From JBLHKE01 sp047619485 (lineage in GTDB: Bacteria; Verrucomicrobiota; Verrucomicrobiia; Verrucomicrobiales; DEV007): a DNA stretch of 18,696 nucleotides. The stretch is from positions 1 to 18,696 of the forward strand of contig JBLHKE010000049.1 of the NCBI GenBank assembly GCA_047619485.1. Direction: 5' to 3'. The number at the start of each line of letters is the position of its first letter. Positions within the stretch are counted from its first letter, which is position 1. Below the pieces are notes generated by a model that did no database searches, was not told the origin of the DNA, and saw nothing but the letters and a program-made list of their open reading frames with translations. This document shows, one piece after another, positions 7,165-16,000 of the stretch. Both the position numbers and the translations under genes were made by a program.

Positions 7165-8097
7165 TTAGCGGGTCGGCTTGGAGATGACTGGCTGAAGGCG
7201 CTCTTTTCCCTCTTCGGGTTCGCTGTTGAAGAAGTCCCATCCGTCGCGTGTGCCGCGGAAGTTGGCTAGGAGGAGGGGCCAGCGGTAAAATGGGATTCTG
7301 TAGAAGGCGTGGAGCTTGCCTACTTTTGCCAGCCGGGGGAGGTCGCGCAGGCAGCGTTTTATGTAGGGGATTAGGAAGCCGGTGAGGTAGCTGCGGTCGG
7401 GCTCTTCCTCAAGGAGTGCGGCTAGGGCCGCGGCGTCGCCGTAGGTGCGGCGGTAGCGTTCTTCCCAAGTGTAGTTGTGGCTGTGCTCGGCGACTGCCTC
7501 TTTGACGTAGGCGGTCTTCCATCCCTGGTCGATCATGCCCTGGCTCCACACGGCGTCTTCTGCGAATGTTAGTGCGTCGTCGAATTGGTTCTCTATCAAC
7601 GCGCTGCGGCGTACCATGCTGCAGACGAGACTCATCCAGCTGGCGGCTGGCTCTCCTAGCTCGTGGCGATTGTCGAAGGCGACGTGGTAGTCGACGGCGG
7701 TCATCGGGTCGGCGTCGGGGCGGGTGGTCTGGCGGGCGAAGGCGCCACAAATTTTGTCGTCGGCGAGGATGGTGTCGGCCATGTGGCGGAGCGTCTTGGG
7801 CGCGGTCATGACGGCGTCGCTGTTGACGTAGGCAACTAGCTCGTCTTGCGAGCGCTCGGTGCCGTCGTTGAGGACTTTGGACGAGCGGTATTCGCCTGGT
7901 TTCAGGTGGTGGATATAGTCGTAGCCGTGGGTCTCGAAGAGCGCTTTCGAGCCGTCGGTGCTGGCGCTCTCGTAGACGAACAGGCTGACGTCGACGCCTT
8001 GTTGGGCGTCGAGGCCGGCGAGGGTGCGCGGTAGGAGTTTGGCGTCGTTGTAGCTGCGCATCACGACGGTGACTGGGATGTTTTTCTCGTCGCTCAT
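7165..8097 (-). CDS. Family 2 glycosyltransferase
   Basis: This 310-residue GT-A fold enzyme transfers a sugar from a nucleotide-sugar donor on the cytoplasmic face during glycan assembly. The N-terminal nucleotide-binding strand reads VTVVMRSYND (residues 9-18), followed by ESASTDGS (43-50). The NSD at 92-94 stands in the place of the DxD motif, and FAEDAVW (178-184) supplies the ED catalytic pair. The HSHNYTWEERYRR stretch (205-217) resembles rhamnosyltransferase-like GT2 members. No membrane span is obvious. Its ATG overlaps the stop of the upstream GT4 gene by one base (TGATG), so the two are translationally coupled. Donor and acceptor cannot be deduced. It is the last gene of the three-gene operon. 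Confidence 0.9.
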   Translation of the reverse strand: MSDEKNIPVTVVMRSYNDAKLLPRTLAGLDAQQGVDVSLFVYESASTDGSKALFETHGYDYIHHLKPGEYRSSKVLNDGTERSQDELVAYVNSDAVMTAPKTLRHMADTILADDKICGAFARQTTRPDADPMTAVDYHVAFDNRHELGEPAASWMSLVCSMVRRSALIENQFDDALTFAEDAVWSQGMIDQGWKTAYVKEAVAEHSHNYTWEERYRRTYGDAAALAALLEEEPDRSYLTGFLIPYIKRCLRDLPRLAKVGKLHAFYRIPFYRWPLLLANFRGTRDGWDFFNSEPEEGKERLQPVISKPTR

Positions 8098-9305
8098 CAG
8101 GTCGTGGATATTTTTAGGAGTGGGATTTCTTCCAGTTCAGGGCGGAGCGCTTTGGCGGCGGTGGCGTCAGTGAGAATGTTTAGGAGGTGATCGATGTAGT
8201 GGTCGTGGCGGTAGTTTTCCTCGGCGACACTGCGGGCGTGGCGACCCATCTTCTCGGCGAGCGGCTGGTCGTCGAGGAGGTTGGCGATGTTGTCGGCGAA
8301 GGCCTGGGTGTCTTTGGGCTCGGCCAGGTAGCCAGTCTCGCCATCTTTCAACCAGTGGCTGATGCCGCCGGCATCGAAGGCGACGACGGGGAGCGAGGCC
8401 CACATGAATTCGAGGCCGACCATGCCCATCGGCTCTGGCCAGACAGAGGGGACGACGCCTAGCCTCGCCTGCTGGTATTCGGCGTCGAGCTTCTCGCGGT
8501 TGAGGCGGCCAGCGAAGGTGACGCGGTCGCTGAGTCCGAGTTCCTCGGCGAGTGCCTTGCAGGTGTCTAGGTGGGAGCCTTCGCCGGCGATGGTGCATCC
8601 CCAGGCTTTATCTTTGATCAATGCTAAAGCTTGCAGGAGGAAGTCGACCCCCTTGCCGCGGATCAACTGGCCGACGAAGAGGATGTTGGGCGTGTCGTAG
8701 TTCTGTTTGTCGCCGATGTCGCGTTGTTGGGGCGCGACGGGTAGGATCTCGATCCTGTTCGGATCAAATCCGTTGAGCGTGAGCTGCGACTCCATGTAGC
8801 CGGTCTGCACGATGTGGGTGTGGAACTGTTTACAGAGCCTGATCTCGTCGAGTTTTTTACCAGGCCAGGCTAGTTTGACGGGGATCTTGCCGTTGCGGTC
8901 GCGTACAACCCCACAGGTGATGGCGCAGGTGTAGCTGGCTTTCTTGGTGCAGATATTGCGGTTCCATGGGAAGTAGCGCGAGCTGCGCTGGCAATACATG
9001 TCGTGGTCGTGGACCATGCGGACCAACGGCAAATTGGCCGCGATGAGTTTGCGCAGGATCACGTGATCGGACGTTTTGTGGACGTAGATGACGTCGGGCT
9101 GGTGGGCGATGGCCTGGTCGAAATCGGAGAACTGGTGGTGGTTTTGGAAGGCGCCGAAAAAGCGTTGGTTACTGCCCGGCGCGGAGCGAGCGTAGAGCAG
9201 GTCGACGGCGTGGCCTTGTGCTGCGAATGCCTCGGCCACCTGGTGGACGTTGGCTTCGGCGCCGCCTTGGAACCCTGCTTGCTCGTGGACGAAGAGGATT
9301 CGCAT
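8097..9305 (-). CDS. Family 4 glycosyltransferase (GT-B fold)
   Basis: This 402-residue retaining glycosyltransferase acts in surface glycan assembly. The N-terminal Rossmann half starts MRILFVHEQAGFQGGAEANV with the glycine-rich acceptor loop at 14-15. The C-terminal half starts near 207 with ILFVGQLIRGKGVD and ends with the donor-binding EX7E motif PEPMGMVGLE (E291, E299). Four cysteines at 105, 119, 127 and 131 follow HDHDMYC; a subset of GT4 enzymes carries such a cluster, possibly binding metal. The open frame extends upstream into the neighbour, but the ATG at 9303-9305, 5 bp after the preceding stop codon, is the start because it begins the Rossmann strand. Only a weak AAGAAA precedes it. 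Confidence 0.9.
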   Translation of the reverse strand: MRILFVHEQAGFQGGAEANVHQVAEAFAAQGHAVDLLYARSAPGSNQRFFGAFQNHHQFSDFDQAIAHQPDVIYVHKTSDHVILRKLIAANLPLVRMVHDHDMYCQRSSRYFPWNRNICTKKASYTCAITCGVVRDRNGKIPVKLAWPGKKLDEIRLCKQFHTHIVQTGYMESQLTLNGFDPNRIEILPVAPQQRDIGDKQNYDTPNILFVGQLIRGKGVDFLLQALALIKDKAWGCTIAGEGSHLDTCKALAEELGLSDRVTFAGRLNREKLDAEYQQARLGVVPSVWPEPMGMVGLEFMWASLPVVAFDAGGISHWLKDGETGYLAEPKDTQAFADNIANLLDDQPLAEKMGRHARSVAEENYRHDHYIDHLLNILTDATAAKALRPELEEIPLLKISTT

Positions 9306-9310
9306 TTTTC

Positions 9311-10507
9311 TTACCGGGAGTGGGCGAGGAGCTGCTCGCTGGCGGGACGCACCTGCTCCTTGGAGGCGGCTAGCATGTTCGGGAAAATCTCGCTGAGGTG
9401 GCTGGCGTGGCGGCCTTCGGCGTTGGTCAGCCAACTGGCGTCGCATTCTTCGTGCTCTGGCTCGTAACCATGCATGCCGTTGACCCAGCGCTGGTTCATG
9501 AAGCTGGGAGCGAAGATGCTGCCCGGGCTGAGCAGGTAGAAGGTCTCGCCGTATTTGTCGTTCTCGAAATTGCAGTGCCACCTGGTGAGCTCTTCTTTGC
9601 TGACGATGCGACCACCGTCTCCGGCTTCGTTCAAGAACTGGTGGGCTTCTTGGCGGACGCTGTCGTCCTCGAACCAGAAGCGCGCCATGGTAGAATCCCA
9701 CACACCGACATAATCGCGTCCGTACTTGGCGTGCTTGAAGGCTTGCTTCCATCGTGGCCACAGGTCGGAGGCGGCGGTGGTGTCGGACATGCCGTGGTCG
9801 CTGAAGACGTGGAAGCGCACTTCTTTGTAGTTTTTCTGTGCGAGTTCGTAGAGTTCGCGCAGGTCCTTGCCGAGCTTGTCAAATCCGGCATCGACCTCGG
9901 GGCCGCTGGTGCCGTGCTGGTGCATGATTGCGTCAGGCTTTCCTAGGAAGAGGTAGCCGAGTTCGGTGTCGGCTTTGTCGATCTCATCGCGCATGTGGGC
10001 GATGTTGACGTCGTCGGGGTTGTGCCAATCGGAGCGCGTCCAGGCTTTGCCGGATTTTTCCCAGAACTCGAAGATGGGATCGTGGCCAGCGAGGATGCCA
10101 CCTTTTTTATAGATGTCGCGCTTCTCGGTGTAGTCGAGGTACTGCAGGTGCTGGAAGGGGACGCTGTAGATTTGGAAGTAGCCGGTGTAGCCGAGGAAAT
10201 TGCCGAGGTAGCGGCTGACGCGGTTGCGCACACGGTGGTAGCCAGCGATCTTCTGCGGTAAGAAGCCGAGTTTACCGAGGTGTTTGAACGGGCGCTCCTC
10301 GGTGGCTTTGATGAAGCAGGAGAAGTGCCCGTGCTGATCCGGCATTTTCCCGGTGAGGATGGTTGGGTCGCAGGTCGAACTGTAGCCGAACACGGTCTGG
10401 CATTTCTGCCGGTGGGGCAGGATGTCGGCGAGAAAGTCGCGCTCTTGAACCTGTTTCCAGCCTAGAGCGTCGACGAAAATGAATAAATCTAGGCTTTTGG
10501 AGGGCAA
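9311..10507 (-). CDS. Alkaline phosphatase superfamily (type I phosphodiesterase-like) protein
   Basis: This 398-residue protein belongs to the alkaline phosphatase superfamily, close to type I phosphodiesterase/nucleotide pyrophosphatase. The metal- and catalysis-related residues are in order: Asp13 (IFVDALGW), the nucleophile region YSSTCDPTILTG (Ser44/Thr45), D192 and H196/H198 in DAIMHQHG, D237-H238 in FSDHGMSD, and H346 in NGMHGYEP. It has no signal peptide, so it is expected in the cytoplasm, unusual for a phosphatase of this class. It may process phosphorylated or sulfated glycan intermediates. It is first in the operon with GT4 and GT2. The start is TTG at 10505-10507: an in-frame TAA lies five codons upstream, and no ATG occurs before the essential Asp13. 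A weak AGAAGA precedes it. Confidence 0.8.
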   Translation of the reverse strand: MPSKSLDLFIFVDALGWKQVQERDFLADILPHRQKCQTVFGYSSTCDPTILTGKMPDQHGHFSCFIKATEERPFKHLGKLGFLPQKIAGYHRVRNRVSRYLGNFLGYTGYFQIYSVPFQHLQYLDYTEKRDIYKKGGILAGHDPIFEFWEKSGKAWTRSDWHNPDDVNIAHMRDEIDKADTELGYLFLGKPDAIMHQHGTSGPEVDAGFDKLGKDLRELYELAQKNYKEVRFHVFSDHGMSDTTAASDLWPRWKQAFKHAKYGRDYVGVWDSTMARFWFEDDSVRQEAHQFLNEAGDGGRIVSKEELTRWHCNFENDKYGETFYLLSPGSIFAPSFMNQRWVNGMHGYEPEHEECDASWLTNAEGRHASHLSEIFPNMLAASKEQVRPASEQLLAHSR

Positions 10508-10600
10508 AATTCTTCTAGTTTAACCTTAATTTTAATGGAAATTATAATACAAGAGACTAAAATATACTGCAAACATGGAAATTATAAAACAGAATCTCTG
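10508..10600. promoter_or_regulatory. AT-rich divergent promoter region with a 13-bp direct repeat
   Basis: About 90 bp of AT-rich DNA separates the two divergent halves of the glycan cluster. ATGGAAATTATAA occurs twice, at 10535-10547 and 10575-10587, exactly 40 bp apart. The first copy runs into a perfect TATAAT (10544-10549), the second into TATAAA. On the minus strand each copy also contains a TATAAT-like or TATTAT-like sequence. No convincing -35 box pairs with them. The repeats could be binding sites or duplicated -10 elements. Confidence 0.45.
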
Positions 10601-11707
10601 ATGGGTGACACTTCTGAGAGATATTTTTTGGGATCGCACCCGCAGCTAGCAGCTCGGTTGGAGGCGCATTTTATGGATTTGCGTAGCCGGATCGATGCGG
10701 ATCCTGCGGTGGCTGCGAAGGTGCAGGCGGTGGTCTTGGGCGGCGGGTATGGCCGCGGTGAGGGTGGCGTGCTGGTAAATGCAGATGGGACGGAGGAGCT
10801 GTTCAATGACCTCGATTATTTTTTGTTCGCGAGCGATCCGGATGACGAGTCGCTACAGGTGATGGTGCACAGGATTGAGAAGGATGGAACGGAGGAGTTG
10901 GGGATCGATGTGGATGTGAAGATCGAGCGGATCGAATCGCTGTCCGCGCCGGAGGAGTCGATGATGATCTACGACGTGGCGGCGGGGCATGTGATCGTGT
11001 ATGGAGATGAGGATTATCTAACAAGTCGATGGCCTAAACCTGATCCGTCGAACATCCCCCTGATCGAGGCGTCGCGACTGTTGTGGAATCGTGGGACGGG
11101 ATTGTATTTTGCCTCGTGCCGGATTCCGGATCGGTTGGAGCGGCGCTTCGTGGAGCGCAACCATGCGAAATTCAAGCTGGCGGCCGGGGATGCTCTGTTG
11201 TGCGCGGTGGGACAATATCACTGGTCGTTCCGCGAGCGGCAGAAACGGTTTGCTGCGTTGGGGGGGGATGTGTTTGGGGTGAAGGAGATCTATGAGGAGG
11301 GGGTGGCGTTCAAGCTTTCTCCGACGGATGGAGCTTTGAGTTGGGAGGAGTTGGGGGTGGAGAACGAGAAGTTGTCGACGCTTTGGACGAAGCTGTTTCT
11401 GCAGGTGGAATCGGAGCGTCTCGGGGTGAGATTTTCTGATGCGACGGCCTATGTGGATGGGCGTGAACGGCGTTCGCCAGAGGTACCACGCTGGAAGGCG
11501 CCGATGTTCGCGGCGCGTGATTTTTTGCGCTACCGGAAGTTTGTCGGGCCGGTTTGGGACTATCCTCGGGCGGGGTTGTTCAGGTCGCTGCTCTGTCTGC
11601 TGTCGAAGGATTTGCCTTTGCCTGCTAGATTCCTCGGCAAGGTGAATGGCGATGGGCGGGGGGCGTTCGAGAAGACGTACCAGTTCTGGTGGGAGCGTTA
11701 TGGATAG
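10601..11707 (+). CDS. Nucleotidyltransferase-fold protein of the glycan cluster
   Basis: This 368-residue protein has a DNA-polymerase-beta-type nucleotidyltransferase signature near its N-terminus: GGGYGRGEG (residues 47-55), NDLDYFLF with Asp70 and Asp72, and a third acidic strand IDVDVKIER with Asp105. The triad for binding two metal ions therefore looks complete, and transfer of a nucleotide to a small molecule, protein or sugar is plausible. The remainder, about residues 130-368, is not recognised. An ATG at 10535 would add 22 residues. I prefer 10601 because a perfect TATAAT lies inside the longer version and its extra residues are AT-rich and unlike the rest. Neither start has a clear Shine-Dalgarno site. 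The stop codon overlaps the next gene by 8 bp, so the pair is co-translated. Confidence 0.7.
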   Translation: MGDTSERYFLGSHPQLAARLEAHFMDLRSRIDADPAVAAKVQAVVLGGGYGRGEGGVLVNADGTEELFNDLDYFLFASDPDDESLQVMVHRIEKDGTEELGIDVDVKIERIESLSAPEESMMIYDVAAGHVIVYGDEDYLTSRWPKPDPSNIPLIEASRLLWNRGTGLYFASCRIPDRLERRFVERNHAKFKLAAGDALLCAVGQYHWSFRERQKRFAALGGDVFGVKEIYEEGVAFKLSPTDGALSWEELGVENEKLSTLWTKLFLQVESERLGVRFSDATAYVDGRERRSPEVPRWKAPMFAARDFLRYRKFVGPVWDYPRAGLFRSLLCLLSKDLPLPARFLGKVNGDGRGAFEKTYQFWWERYG

Positions 11708-12941
11708 GGTTGTACATGTGCCGCGGCGTTTCGCACAGGATGTGTGGGGCGGGACGGAGAGTGTGATCCTGAACCTGTGCCGGCAGCAGGTGGCGGCGGG
11801 ATTTTTGCCGGAGATTCACACCTCTCGGGCACTGTGCGATATGGGGGCGGAGGTGTGGAATGAGATCCCGATCCGGCGATATGCGTACCAGTATCCGTTT
11901 CTGGGGCTATCGCGGAAGGAGAAGCATGCGATGGATTTGAAGGCGGGGAATCTGATTTCGCTGCCCTTATTCTGGAATCTGATGCGCTTGCCGGACGTGC
12001 GGGTTTTTCATGCACATGTGATCGGTCGCATGGGTGGTGAAGTGATGACCGCGGCGCGTTTGAGGAAGAAGCCGTGCTTGGTGACGCTGCACGGGAATGT
12101 GTTTGATGTGCCAGAGGCGGAGCGTTCGGCTGGTCATGCGGAGGTGGGAAAAAAACACCTCGAATGGGGAAAAGTTTTTGGGATGTTGTTTCGCAGTCGC
12201 AAGTTGTTGGAGGAGGCTGATGCGGTTTTGTGTGTCGGGTATTCGGAATACGTGGCGGCGAAGAAGGCGCTGCCGCACGAGCGTGTGCACTACTTGGCGA
12301 ATGGGGTGAATCCAGAGGCATTCGCTGGTGGGGATCGGGCTGGGCTGCGCGCGGAGTTGGGGTTTGCCGAGGATGATTTTGTGTTCGGCTGTATCTCGCG
12401 GATCGATCCGCAGAAGGGGCAGCATCTGCTGGTGGAGGCGCTGGGAAGACTGGCCTCTGAGCACCCGCGGGCGAAGCTTTTGCTGGCGGGGCCAGTGACG
12501 GATCCGGGCTATGGGGAGGAGCTGGAGGCGGCTGTGGATCGACTAGGATTGGCCGGACGTGTGCGCTTGCTAGGATCAGTTGAGCCGGAGTCGGCGCGCC
12601 ACGTGGGGATGTTGGCGGCGCTAGATGCGTTTGTTCTGCCGTCGCGGCACGAGCCGTTTGGGATCGTGGTGCTGGAGGCTTGGGCGGCTGGAAAACCGGT
12701 GATCGTGTCGGAGGTCGGTGGCCTGCAGCGACTGGTCGATGGCGGGGAGGATGGCTTGTTTTTTGAGAGTGGTGATGTCGATGGTCTAGCGACGCAGATG
12801 GCGGCGGTGATCGGCGGGGGAGTAGCGGAGAAGTTGGCCGCCGCTGGGCACGCGAAGATGTTGCGCGAGTATACCTGGAAGAAGGTGGCGGATGATCTGG
12901 AGGGGATCTATCGCGGCGCGGAAGAGCGTGCCGGTAGTTGA
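11700..12941 (+). CDS. Family 4 glycosyltransferase (GT-B fold)
   Basis: This 413-residue retaining glycosyltransferase begins MDRVVHVPRRFAQDVWGGTE with the acceptor-side GG loop at 17-18. HAHVIGRMGG (104-113) and LVTLHGNVF (127-135) follow. The C-terminal donor half starts at FGCISRIDPQKG (229-240), and the EX7E motif is HEPFGIVVLEAW (E318, E326). The start at 11700 overlaps the preceding gene by 8 bp and has a good ribosome site (GGGAG, 5 nt before ATG), one of the few clear ones in the window. It is distinct from the GT4 at 8097-9305 and lacks that protein's cysteine cluster. Both probably act on the same polymer. The gene ends about 100 bp before a convergent gene. Confidence 0.9.
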   Translation: MDRVVHVPRRFAQDVWGGTESVILNLCRQQVAAGFLPEIHTSRALCDMGAEVWNEIPIRRYAYQYPFLGLSRKEKHAMDLKAGNLISLPLFWNLMRLPDVRVFHAHVIGRMGGEVMTAARLRKKPCLVTLHGNVFDVPEAERSAGHAEVGKKHLEWGKVFGMLFRSRKLLEEADAVLCVGYSEYVAAKKALPHERVHYLANGVNPEAFAGGDRAGLRAELGFAEDDFVFGCISRIDPQKGQHLLVEALGRLASEHPRAKLLLAGPVTDPGYGEELEAAVDRLGLAGRVRLLGSVEPESARHVGMLAALDAFVLPSRHEPFGIVVLEAWAAGKPVIVSEVGGLQRLVDGGEDGLFFESGDVDGLATQMAAVIGGGVAEKLAAAGHAKMLREYTWKKVADDLEGIYRGAEERAGS

Positions 12942-13014
12942 ACTCTCATGAGTTTGGACGGGCGATTCTGGGCGTCACGTGACCTTGGAACGTGCCTCCA
13001 ATTTCTGGCGAAAT

Positions 13015-13030
13015 CCGCTACCGGTGGCGG
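13015..13030. terminator. GC-rich palindrome between convergent genes
   Basis: CCGCTACCGGTGGCGG is a near-perfect 16-bp palindrome with a single mismatched position pair. It lies between the stop codons of the convergent genes ending at 12941 and 13044. A 10-bp palindrome, GTCACGTGAC, sits at 12974-12983, and AACTC/GAGTT at 12941-12954. None is followed by a U-tract, so a shared terminator role is only suggested by position. Confidence 0.25.
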
Positions 13031-13043
13031 CGGGCGTTGGATC

Positions 13044-16000
13044 CTATGAGCCGGGGGCGTCGAACTGCTGGTAAGCACTGATGAACACCCGTGGATTTTT
13101 GCCAAATTGCTCGCAGCGGAATGAGAGCACGTTCTCCCCGACCCGTAGCGCCTCTAGCGCGTTTTTGGATAGGATCACGGTGTAGGGCTTGTTCCCTCCG
13201 TTCGCCTCCCAACCGTTCTCTTCCATACGTTTAATGAGCACGCCGTTCAGGTAGACGTCGCACTTCACTCCGTGGATCGTTGCGTGGAGCGCGACGCGTC
13301 GTGGCTGGCGCTTGAGTTGGAATCTTTTGCGGGCGAACCATGGCTTTTCCCATAGCGGATCGTTCGATTGATCTGCTCGGAACCAAGTGTTGCGATCGTC
13401 CCAGTCACTATCGTCGAACCCTGGTGATTTCCAATCTTCACCTGGTTTCTCAGTCGTCAGTTTTCCGGGGGCGTTGTAGTCAGAAAGTTGGATGTCGAAC
13501 TCTGCCGGCACCTGCCGCTGCAGCGCTGGCGCCCAATCCGTCGATACCAGCTTGGAAAAGACATCGTCCGCCCGTTCGAAATCTCCAGCCTCGTAGAGCA
13601 CGCGAGTGCGGTTCACCAGCCACGTGGGCGTCGCCGAGTCATAGCTGTGTGCTTCGGCGAAGGCGTCGGCGGCCTCGGAGAACATGCGCTGCTCCTCGTA
13701 CCATTGGCCGATCGCTCCAATCGCTGCGGCGTCGTTGGGGTGGCGGTCGATGATGGTGGAGAGCCAACGCCAGCGCTCGGTGAAGTCGTTGGCCTGGTGG
13801 TATTGATCAGCGATGTAGGTGATCATCCGGTGCTGCTGCGAGGGGAAGTTCTCGTTGCTCTCGAGCGCGAGTTGTCCGGCGGTCGCTAGATCGCCTGCTG
13901 CAATGGTGCGGGTAATCAGATCGAAATAGCGGTTCGCGACGGCTTGCTGATCGACCACGTCCGCCTCCTGATGCAATTTTTTCAGCGAGCGTTGCTGCCA
14001 CGTGATTGAGGTTTTTTCATCGGCTGACTGGATCGCGAGCGAGGCTTGATGGAGTAGGTCGGAGCTGGGGTCGTCGATCGCTGCGAACGCTAAGCGATAG
14101 AGTTCGAGCGTTTTTTGATTGCGCCGGTGACTGTGGAAAATTTCGGCGAGGCGGACGAGTTCCTCAGGCGTGTGATCTTTCAAGGCCTGCGCGAAGCAGC
14201 GTTTCTCTAGCTCGGATTCATCGGCCTGGACGGCGAGGTCGAGTACGGCGAACAGGGCTCTACGTCCCAGTTTTTCTGGATCTGCAGCGCAATCTCGATA
14301 GGCCGTGACCAACTGGTGCCATGGCTCGAGTTGGCCGATGAAATTGGCGATCGGTGTGGTGATTCGGATTGGCTGGCCGGCTTTGGCCTCTTCGATGAGC
14401 AGCACTGTCGCGCGCTCGGCGAGCATTTTTCGATCTTCCCAACCGTCGCGCGGTGCGGCGTAGGCGATCTGGTGGATGGCCTCGATCCGGTAGGCTGGGA
14501 GGTCGAGGAGCGATATCCACGCGCGCCTATCTTGGGAGCGAGTAACGAGGTTGAGGATCTCCAGTGAATCCGGCCAGTCGCCGATGAATTTTTCGAGATC
14601 ATCGGGCTTCCCAGTTCTCCAGAGTAGCTTCCGGGTCGCTTTCAGATGCGTGATGAAGCGCCCGCTGCCGTGGACGTGTTCGCTGTTGAAGAGCAGTGCG
14701 GCGGCGAGCGTGCCATCACCGACTTTTATCAGTTCGTCCCGGTCTTTCTGTTCACCAGTGATCACGTGCTGCTGACGGGGATCGAGTAGGCGTGAGAGAA
14801 ACAGGTGGAGCCGGATTTGTTGGCGCTTCTTGGTGTCTACTTCGCCCGCCGCAGCGAGTTGCTGTTGGTAGAACACCGGTTTGCGCAGCGGCATTTGAAG
14901 GACGAACAAGTCACCTAGATCGGCCTCGAACAGTGCGTCGGAAACCTCGATCTCGACAGCTTGGTAGCTATCGTTATCGCCTTTCTCTGTCTCGATGGTG
15001 ACGGTGTTGCCCTCGTAGCGGAACGTCACTGCAAAGATGACTTTTTCCGCTTCGATCTGCTTCGAGCCGAGCAGGTAGCCGTCGGCTGAAATTTTCAAGA
15101 GGTGTTTTTTCTTCTCATTATCGGGATCGGTGAGGATGATCTCGAACCACGCTTTACCCTCATCCATTGCGCCGAGGGTGACGTCCCAGCGTGCTTCGAG
15201 CTCGTTGAAACTCGGTGGCCAGTGGGGCACGCTTCCCTGGATCGCAGCGAGGTTGGATGGGGTGACCGGGCGACGGGTGGCGATGCCGAGTTCCCTGTAA
15301 ATGTGAAACCAGTTCTTGCCGTCTGAGATGGTCTCCTGTTTGAGATACGTTGGCGTGGTAAATCGGCTCTTCATACGGCCGTCGGGGGTGGTGATAGTCT
15401 CGCCGATGCGTACTGGTTTGCGCTGCGATTCGGCGGCGCGGACGAGCGCGGCGGCCTCGGGTGTGATACTGCCGAGCTTCTCCCGCCCGAGTTGTATCTC
15501 GACGGCGCTGGCGTGGTCGGTAGAAGAGTTGTCCAAGCCGGGGACGAGGTGTGCTAGATTCGCCGGATCGTAGAGCAATGGTAGACCTCGACCGTAGAAG
15601 GAGGGGGAGCCTAGTCCATCGCCACGGCCATAATTTTTGTAGTAGGACGCGGTTTGATCCCTTCCGAGATAGCCTCCGACATTGCGGAACAGCCGCCCAT
15701 TGAGCGGGAGATCTCGAAGTGTCGGCACCCGTTCTCTGAACTCTTGATTAAACCGGATCCCATCGCGTTTCAGACCGAGATCTCCAAAGAACAGACGAAC
15801 ACCGCCGTGCCCGCCCCATACCCGCTTGCCGCTGTATTTTGAGTAGACGCGCCCCGGCGCGATATACGGGCTAATCGTTTTGACCCCGTTGTCCCAGCTG
15901 CCCGTGATACCTGGATCGACGGAGAGTTCGTAGTCCTCGATGCCAAGCGACCTTGTGCGGGGGAAGAACCGATCGGTTTCCGGGTCACCGCGAAAGTTGG

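Noticed and set aside
7027..7269. Plus-strand 80-codon frame starting at the MITE edge
   Set aside because: It runs antisense into the end of the GT2 gene, with no ribosome site and no motif; chance frame.
9306..9761. N-terminal extension of the GT4 frame upstream of 9305
   Set aside because: The extension overlaps the phosphatase-superfamily gene in another frame and is Arg-rich nonsense; the Rossmann strand begins at the ATG at 9305.
11646..11699. N-terminal extension of the second GT4 from an ATG at 11646
   Set aside because: The extra residues (MAMGGGRSRRRTSSGG...) are not GT4-like, and the ATG at 11700 has a good GGGAG ribosome site and the expected first strand.
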